Assembly: GCA_964384915.1 (NCBI GenBank)
Contig: CAYLMA010000006.1
Coordinates: 68,219-132,218, forward strand
Source: Sulfurimicrobium sp964384915
GTDB taxonomy: Bacteria; Pseudomonadota; Gammaproteobacteria; Burkholderiales; Sulfuricellaceae
Length of the DNA: 64,000 bases
Reading direction: 5' to 3'
In this document: in pieces, positions 59,307 through 64,000 of the stretch
Numbering within the stretch: position 1 is the first letter of the stretch
Layout of the letters: the number at the start of each line of letters is the position of its first letter
Program-made: the position numbers and the translations under genes
Notes under the pieces: model-generated
Told to the model about the DNA's origin: nothing
The model's input: only the letters and a program-made list of their open reading frames with translations
Databases searched by the model: none

Positions 59307-61720
59307 GCGGTGATGCAGCATGCTTCCACTGCGGCCTGCCCGTGCCGGAAGGAGCCGTGTTTCCTCTGGAAATCGAAGGGGCCGAGCGGGCCATGTGCTG
59401 CCGAGGCTGCCAGGCGGTAGCTCAGGCGATTGTCGAAAACGGCTTGCAGGAATATTACCGCCACCGCACTGCGATGCCAACGACCGGGCAGGAGCTCATC
59501 CCTTCCGAGCTGTCCAAACTCGCCCTCTACGACCATCCCGAGATTCAGAAAAGCTTTGTTATCGAGAATGACCCGCACATCAAGCAGGCATCGCTGATAC
59601 TCGAGGGCATTACCTGCGCAGCCTGCGTCTGGCTCAATGAGCGGCATCTACAGCAATTGCCGGGCGTCAAGGCAGTTCAAGTGAATTACGGCAACCACCG
59701 CGCCCGCATCAGCTGGGATGAGCGGGAAATTCAGCTATCCAGGATACTCAAGGAAATCCAGCTGCTAGGCTACAATGCCCATCCCTATAACGCACTGCAG
59801 CAGGAAGAACTGCGGCGCAAGGGCCGCAGCCGTGATATTAGGCGCATCGCGGTCACCGGACTTTCTGCCGCCCAGGTCATGATGCTGGCCGTGGCGCTGT
59901 ACGCAGGAGCCGCTTTGGGCATGGATCAGAGCACTGCGCAACTTCTGCGATATGTCAGTCTGGCCCTCACGCTACCGGTTTTCCTTTATACCGCCGTGCC
60001 TTTTTATGTCAGCGCCTGGCGGGCAATGAAAGCCCGGCACCTCAACATGGATGTCCCGGTAAGCCTGGCGATCGTCACCGCCTTTGTCGGCAGCTTGTGG
60101 GTCACTCTGCTCGGCGAAGGCGTCGTCTACTACGACGCCATTACCATGTTCACCCTGTTCCTGCTTTCCACCCGCTTCCTGGAACGCAATGCGCGTGAAA
60201 AATCCGTTGAAGCCACCGAGAATCTCCTGAAACTGGTTCCCGCCATGTCGTTGCGCCTAAGAAATGGCATGCAGGAGGCGGTAGCCGTGCTGGATCTGGT
60301 GACGGGCGACATTATTCTGGTCAAACCAGGGGAGGCCATCGCCGCCGATGGCGAAGTCGTCGCAGGCATCAGCAGCGTGGACGAGGCTTTGCTTACCGGA
60401 GAAAGTCACGCCGTTCCAAAGGAAATCGGCGATCCTGTCATCGCCGGCAGCATCAATCTCGAAGGGCCGCTTGAAGTGCGCGTTACAGGGACCGGCGAAA
60501 ACACGGTTCTGGCCGGGATCGTGCGCCTACTAGACCGGGCAGTGGCGGAAAAACCGCGCCTGGCAAAACTTGCGGACCAGGTAGCGGTCCGCTTTACCTA
60601 TGTGCTGCTGGCACTGACCCTGATTGTCGCGCTTGCTTGGTGGTGGCACGAACCCGGCATGGTGCTGGAGATCGTATTGGCAGTACTGGTCGTCACCTGC
60701 CCATGCGCGCTTTCCATCGCGGCGCCGGCAGCCTTCGCAGCGGCCGGCTCGCATCTGCTCAAGCAGGGCATTCTTCTGACCCGCGGGCACGCGCTGGAAA
60801 CCCTGGCCAAGGTCACTCATGTCGTCTTCGACAAAACCGGCACCCTGACCTTCGGCAAACCAAAACTGCACCAGGTTCTGCCATTCGGCGAATTGGACCC
60901 GCACTCCTGCTTGCGCCTGGCCGCCAGCCTGGAACAAGCCTCCGAACATCCTTTGGCGCAAAGTTTTCTGGATCGGATATCCAAAAATGACTTGCACCCG
61001 GTAGCAGAAGCGCAGAATTTTCCGGGCAAAGGAGTAAGGGGCCTGATAGGCGGGCGCCGCTACACCCTGGGCAACCGCATGCTTTCCCCCCTGACGCAGG
61101 CACAGGCGGAGCCTTCACTGGATGTTGCGCCTGGAGCTACCGTGGTCTGGCTATGCGATGACAACCAGGTACTTGCAGCGTTTGAGCTCTCGGATGAATT
61201 GCGCCCTGACGCAATAGCATTGATGGAAAAACTCAGGGAACAGGGCTTGGGCATAACCATCCTAAGCGGCGATTCGAACGCTGCGGTGCACTATTTTGCC
61301 GACCGGCTTGGAATCACGGATTGCCGCGGCGCACTCCACCCGGAAGACAAACTGTCGGCGCTGAAAGCACTGCAAGCCGAAGGCGCTGTAGTGGCGATGG
61401 TCGGCGATGGCGTCAACGACGCGCCGGTGCTGGCGGGAGCAGATGTCTCGCTGGCCATGGGCGGCGGTACTCAGGTTGCCCGCGCCAGCAGCGACATCGT
61501 ACTGCTGTCGGAAAAGATGCTTGATATCTCGCGCGCCCTGCGAGCAGGGCAGGCAACGCTGATCGTGATGCGCCAGAATTTCGCCTGGGCGGCGGGTTAT
61601 AATTTTCTTGCCCTGCCATTTGCCGCAATGGGTTATATTCCTCCCTGGCTCGCTGCCCTAGGCATGTCGGTCAGTTCGTTGATTGTAGTGTTGAATGCGC
61701 TGCGTTTGCGGCAAGTTTGA
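59303..61720 (+). CDS. ccoI: cbb3-associated copper-translocating P-type ATPase
   Basis: CcoI/FixI exports copper to the periplasm for CuB of the oxidase. The 805-aa protein begins with a cysteine-rich metal domain (CFHCGLP, CCRGCQAV), a HMA domain with GITCAACVWLNERHLQQLPG near 108, the TGES-type actuator (LLTGESH near 365), the CPC motif TCPCALSIAAPAA near 466, DKTGTLTFGK near 510 and GDGVNDAPVLAG near 703. Confidence 0.96.
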   Translation: MSGDAACFHCGLPVPEGAVFPLEIEGAERAMCCRGCQAVAQAIVENGLQEYYRHRTAMPTTGQELIPSELSKLALYDHPEIQKSFVIENDPHIKQASLILEGITCAACVWLNERHLQQLPGVKAVQVNYGNHRARISWDEREIQLSRILKEIQLLGYNAHPYNALQQEELRRKGRSRDIRRIAVTGLSAAQVMMLAVALYAGAALGMDQSTAQLLRYVSLALTLPVFLYTAVPFYVSAWRAMKARHLNMDVPVSLAIVTAFVGSLWVTLLGEGVVYYDAITMFTLFLLSTRFLERNAREKSVEATENLLKLVPAMSLRLRNGMQEAVAVLDLVTGDIILVKPGEAIAADGEVVAGISSVDEALLTGESHAVPKEIGDPVIAGSINLEGPLEVRVTGTGENTVLAGIVRLLDRAVAEKPRLAKLADQVAVRFTYVLLALTLIVALAWWWHEPGMVLEIVLAVLVVTCPCALSIAAPAAFAAAGSHLLKQGILLTRGHALETLAKVTHVVFDKTGTLTFGKPKLHQVLPFGELDPHSCLRLAASLEQASEHPLAQSFLDRISKNDLHPVAEAQNFPGKGVRGLIGGRRYTLGNRMLSPLTQAQAEPSLDVAPGATVVWLCDDNQVLAAFELSDELRPDAIALMEKLREQGLGITILSGDSNAAVHYFADRLGITDCRGALHPEDKLSALKALQAEGAVVAMVGDGVNDAPVLAGADVSLAMGGGTQVARASSDIVLLSEKMLDISRALRAGQATLIVMRQNFAWAAGYNFLALPFAAMGYIPPWLAALGMSVSSLIVVLNALRLRQV

Positions 61721-61733
61721 GGAATGAAATCGC

Positions 61734-61919
61734 ATGAATTCCATCCTGATATTTTTGCTTATCCTGGCTGCGTTCATGGTCATCGTGGCCGGAATTGGCG
61801 TTTTCTGGGCCATCCGGAGCGGACAGTTCGAAGACATGGAAGGCCCAGCTCAGCGCATCCTTATGGACGATGATGATCCAAGGATTCCGCGCAGAAGATT
61901 GAGAGAAGACGAAAAATAA
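61734..61919 (+). CDS. ccoS: cbb3 oxidase assembly protein CcoS
   Basis: A 61-aa single-span protein (ILIFLLILAAFMVIVAGIGV) with the CcoS tail FWAIRSGQFEDMEGPAQRIL and acidic/basic end. CcoS is required for cofactor insertion into cbb3 oxidase. It follows ccoI by 13 bases. Confidence 0.94.
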   Translation: MNSILIFLLILAAFMVIVAGIGVFWAIRSGQFEDMEGPAQRILMDDDDPRIPRRRLREDEK

Positions 61920-61955
61920 ATTAGAATACGCAACAGATAATTCGGAGCAATTGCA

Positions 61956-62054
61956 ATGGCAAACCTTTTTACTAAAGAAAACCTCCCTATGACCGTAGTG
62001 ATCGCCCTGATCACATGGTCCTGGATCAGCTTTCTGTCTGTCGTTCTGGCCTGA
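61956..62054 (+). CDS. Putative 32-aa single-span membrane protein after ccoS
   Basis: A 32-codon reading frame with GGAG 8-11 bases before ATG 61956. The product is a short polar start (MANLFTKENLP) plus one membrane helix (MTVVIALITWSWISFLSVVL). It lies between ccoS and the operon terminator at 62074-62107. Small membrane subunits of cbb3 oxidases such as CcoM (about 36 aa in Pseudomonas) are known, but I cannot show homology. Size and context make it a candidate small oxidase subunit. Confidence 0.6.
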   Translation: MANLFTKENLPMTVVIALITWSWISFLSVVLA

Positions 62055-62073
62055 TTCGGAACAATAGGACAAC

Positions 62074-62107
62074 AAAAAAGGCGCTGTTACTACACAGCGC
62101 CTTTTTT
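62074..62107. terminator. Bidirectional terminator between the cco operon and rpoH
   Basis: AAAAAA-GGCGCTGT-TACTAC-ACAGCGCC-TTTTTT: perfect 8-bp stem (62080-62087 with 62094-62101) flanked by A6 and T6, serving the convergent cco operon and rpoH. Confidence 0.92.
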
Positions 62108-62138
62108 ATTCGGCGGCAAATGCCGCCCGAGATCTGAA

Positions 62139-62990
62139 TCAACTTTCCCCGATCAGCACTTTCATCTTCTGCATCGCTTTCTGTTCGATCTGACGGATAC
62201 GCTCGGCGGATACACCATATTCCGCCGCCAGTTCATGCAGGGTTGCGCCGCCATCCTCCTGCAGCCAGCGCGCCTCGATAATCCGGCGGCTACGGTCGTC
62301 AAGGCTCGATAGCGCGGCACTCAGGCCTTCGCTATGGCGCCGCGCAGTGTCTTCATGCTCCAGCTTGGCTGCGGGTTCTGCGTTGGGATCGACCAGGTAG
62401 GAAATCGGGCTGAAACTGTCTTCTTCGTCCGAATTGTTGCCTTCCAGGTTGATATCCTTGCCGGTGAGACGGGTTTCCATCTCGACCACTTCTTCCGGCT
62501 TAACGCCCAACTGCCGCGCCATGGTCTGTACTTCGTCGTGATTCAGCGTACCCAGGCTCTGCTTCAGGCTGCGCAGATTGAAGAACAGTTTGCGCTGTGC
62601 CTTGGTGGTGGCAATCTTGACCAGGCGCCAGTTGCGTAGGATGAACTCGTGGATTTCGGCCTTGATCCAGTGTACGGCAAAGGAAACCAGGCGCACGCCG
62701 CGATCCGGGTCAAAGCGCTTGACGGCCTTCATCAGGCCGATATTGCCTTCCTGGATCAGGTCCGCCTGCGGCAGGCCATAGCCGAGATAGCCGCGGGCGA
62801 TGCTGACGACCACGCGAAGATGCGACATCACCAGCATGCGAGCCGCCTCGACATCGTTGTCGTGCTTCAGGCGCATGGCGTAGTCGTGCTCCTCTTCAGG
62901 CGTCAGCAGAGGCAGCGCCTTGATGGACTGGATATAGCTTTCCAGGCTGCCCACTGCGCTTGGAATGGGAAAAGTAAGAGCATTAGTCAT
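62139..62990 (-). CDS. rpoH: RNA polymerase sigma-32 (heat shock) factor
   Basis: RpoH directs heat-shock transcription. The 283-aa protein has the region 2 block ADLIQEGNIGLMKAVKRFDP near 76-95, the RpoH box QRKLFFNLR near 132-140, and region 4 LHELAAEYGVSAERIRQIE near 252-270. ATG 62990 follows AGGAGG. The promoter region carries a CIRCE-like operator (63018-63044), so transcription is probably repressed by HrcA. ftsX/ftsE are not upstream, unlike in E. coli. Confidence 0.97.
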   Translation of the reverse strand: MTNALTFPIPSAVGSLESYIQSIKALPLLTPEEEHDYAMRLKHDNDVEAARMLVMSHLRVVVSIARGYLGYGLPQADLIQEGNIGLMKAVKRFDPDRGVRLVSFAVHWIKAEIHEFILRNWRLVKIATTKAQRKLFFNLRSLKQSLGTLNHDEVQTMARQLGVKPEEVVEMETRLTGKDINLEGNNSDEEDSFSPISYLVDPNAEPAAKLEHEDTARRHSEGLSAALSSLDDRSRRIIEARWLQEDGGATLHELAAEYGVSAERIRQIEQKAMQKMKVLIGES

Positions 62991-63017
62991 AAATTGAATC
63001 CTCCTTGCAGGAATATC

Positions 63018-63044
63018 TTAGCACTCGATCCATGAGAGTGATAG
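63018..63044 (-). promoter_or_regulatory. CIRCE (HrcA operator) overlapping the rpoH promoter
   Basis: TTAGCACTC (63018-63026), nine bases, then GAGTGATAG (63036-63044) fits TTAGCACTC-N9-GAGTGCTAA with the first arm perfect and two changes in the second. On the minus strand a candidate -10 TACTAT (63048-63043) overlaps its edge, 30-60 bases before the rpoH start. Confidence 0.8.
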
Positions 63045-63218
63045 TACAGTAAATCGTTCAAGTATTAAAGCAGTATTCCACCCTATTAATCTCTTTACAG
63101 TATCCACGGGAAAAATTCGGTATTAGAAATTCAACCTTCAACCTGCCAAAACCCTGTGGCGGACATGGATCGTTCATTCACTCCGGTCATGTCACCCTGA
63201 GTTCCTTGCTGTCCCCAC

Positions 63219-63235
63219 CTTAAGATTGCCTTAAG
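63219..63235 (+). promoter_or_regulatory. CTTAAG-N5-CTTAAG direct repeat (PmrA/QseB-type box)
   Basis: CTTAAG-ATTGC-CTTAAG is an exact match to the direct-repeat site known for PmrA/BasR and QseB response regulators. It lies 175 bases before the lipoprotein gene in the 419-base gap 62991-63409, which otherwise holds the rpoH promoter and no gene I can see. Confidence 0.5.
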
Positions 63236-63241
63236 GATCTA

Positions 63242-63260
63242 CTGGCATGATGAATGCCAG
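63242..63260. promoter_or_regulatory. Perfect inverted repeat CTGGCAT-GATGA-ATGCCAG
   Basis: A 7-bp perfect inverted repeat with a 5-base spacer, six bases after the CTTAAG box. It lacks a T tract, so it is more likely a protein site or RNA hairpin than a terminator. Confidence 0.4.
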
Positions 63261-63409
63261 ATGGATGGGGATGATTGGCCGCCAATACGCGGAAGGTCGC
63301 GCTGGCTGCCGGCAAGATGGCGGCGGGCACGGCTATATCGGCTTTTTTGATCCATTTGCCGGTAATGCCACATGTTTAACGATGGGAATTAAACTTTGGA
63401 GGAGGTTAT

Positions 63410-63910
63410 ATGTTTGAAAAGCATACGTCGAAATTACTGGCTACCCTCGGACTGCTCGTCATCATTTCTTCGATGAGCGCTTGCGCCGTCGACACACCGG
63501 ATCAAAAAAATCAGCACCATCAAGCTGGAGCGCAGGCCACGCTTTCACTCGACAATGGAAAAAAATGGCTGACGGATAAGCCGTTGCGCGAAGGCATGGA
63601 AAATATCCGCGTCGCGTTGGTTCTGTCCTTGCAAGAAATTCGTGAGAACAAGTTTTCAGATGGCAGCTATGGAAAGCTGTCTCACAAAATCCATGACGAA
63701 ATGAACCATATCTCCGACGACTGCAAGCTCGGTCCCAAGGCGAAGGCGCAGCTGCATCTGATTCTTGCAGAAATTCATGAAGGCACTGAGTCGATAGAGG
63801 GAAAATCCGCAAAGGCGAGCCGTCAGGATGGCGTGGAAAAGGTATTGGACGCACTTGAGAACTATAATGCCTATTTCGATCATGCCGGCTGGCGGCCGAT
63901 CAAGCGTTGA
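63410..63910 (+). CDS. Small putative lipoprotein of unknown function
   Basis: A 166-aa protein I do not recognise. It has an export signal (LLATLGLLVIISSMSAC) ending in a lipobox-like MSAC, so the mature protein would be lipidated at Cys25. The rest is mostly helical and hydrophilic (WLTDKPLREGMENIRVAL near 53, KIHDEMNHISDDCKLGPKAK near 92, AQLHLILAEIHEGTESIEG near 112), predicting a helical bundle. GGAGGAGG precedes ATG 63410, a very strong ribosome binding site. A PmrA/QseB-like box lies upstream, hinting at an envelope-stress role, which is only inference. Confidence 0.75.
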   Translation: MFEKHTSKLLATLGLLVIISSMSACAVDTPDQKNQHHQAGAQATLSLDNGKKWLTDKPLREGMENIRVALVLSLQEIRENKFSDGSYGKLSHKIHDEMNHISDDCKLGPKAKAQLHLILAEIHEGTESIEGKSAKASRQDGVEKVLDALENYNAYFDHAGWRPIKR

Positions 63911-63979
63911 ACGTTGAGAGCTGGTCAACCTGGGTTTTCCTGTTCTTATTGATATGGAACGAATTATCCGTGAATGTAG

Positions 63980-63997
63980 GTCGGGCTTCAGCCCGAC
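63980..63997. repeat. GTCGGGC-TTCA-GCCCGAC hairpin repeat at window end
   Basis: Perfect 7-bp arms in the sequence TGTAGGTCGGGCTTCAGCCC, matching a widespread intergenic repeat in proteobacteria. The element may continue past the window. Bases 63911-63979 hold nothing else I can identify. Confidence 0.7.
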
Positions 63998-64000
63998 ATG

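Overview
The window reads as one continuous stretch of a betaproteobacterial chromosome, G+C around 58-60 percent. The best fit is the Nitrosomonadales / Sulfuricella-Gallionella part of the class. Support comes from the gene orders argB - HAD 5'-nucleotidase - slmA, yqgE - ruvX - pyrR - pyrB - pyrC', comF - membrane protein - bioBFHCD and gpmI - envC - ctpA - moeB, and from the FNR-linked cbb3 oxidase cluster. This placement is inferred from gene content. No rRNA, tRNA, CRISPR array, prophage or transposase was seen.

Layout. 1-3.2 kb: end of a chemotaxis receptor, lgt, a 51-aa charged protein, and a divergent pair (DUF1415 and a NYN/OST-HTH protein). 3.2-9.8 kb: orphan TrpB2, fructose-1,6-bisphosphatase, yqgE-ruvX and the pyrimidine genes pyrR-pyrB-pyrC', where the last product has lost dihydroorotase metal ligands. 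9.8-15.1 kb: an Old Yellow Enzyme, a pirin, argB-HAD-slmA and moeB. 15.2-19.4 kb: the leftward gpmI-envC-ctpA-moeB group. 19.5-25.7 kb: a redox/sulfur-looking module with an ArsR-family regulator carrying the SqrR/BigR cysteine pair, an RND efflux adaptor and pump, a membrane rhodanese, glutaredoxin and thioredoxin-2. 25.7-28.3 kb: secB, an SH3-domain protein, gpsA and trmL.

28.3-46.3 kb is a complete MSHA-type (type IVa-like) pilus locus. It runs mshE, G, F, B, A, C, D, O, P, Q and then mshI, I2, J, K, L, M, N, so the two halves are swapped relative to the Vibrio order. Two foreign-looking insertions lie in it: a four-helix-bundle (23S rRNA intervening-sequence) protein gene between mshE and mshG, and a DUF433/DUF5615 toxin-antitoxin-like pair between mshA and mshC. 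A near-consensus sigma-54 promoter precedes the pilin genes, a terminator follows mshA, and a C8T8 homopolymer lies in the mshC leader. These suggest that pilin supply is regulated separately and that pilus assembly could be switchable.

46.3-52 kb: comF and a tightly overlapping biotin operon bioBFHCD (no bioA). 52-62.1 kb: an Rrf2 Fe-S regulator, FNR and the cbb3 oxidase cluster ccoNOQP-ccoG-fixH-ccoI-ccoS plus a 32-codon membrane ORF. The ccoN promoter has an FNR box at class II spacing, and a terminator-like hairpin sits in its leader. 62.1-64 kb: rpoH with a CIRCE (HrcA) operator over its promoter, and a small unrecognised lipoprotein.

A second layer is a dense set of short dispersed repeats, mostly inverted, of at least six types. 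Several occur twice in the window. They bracket small genes (rhodanese-grx, the four-helix-bundle gene) and in three places contribute codons to real genes (ruvX, the SH3 gene, bioF).
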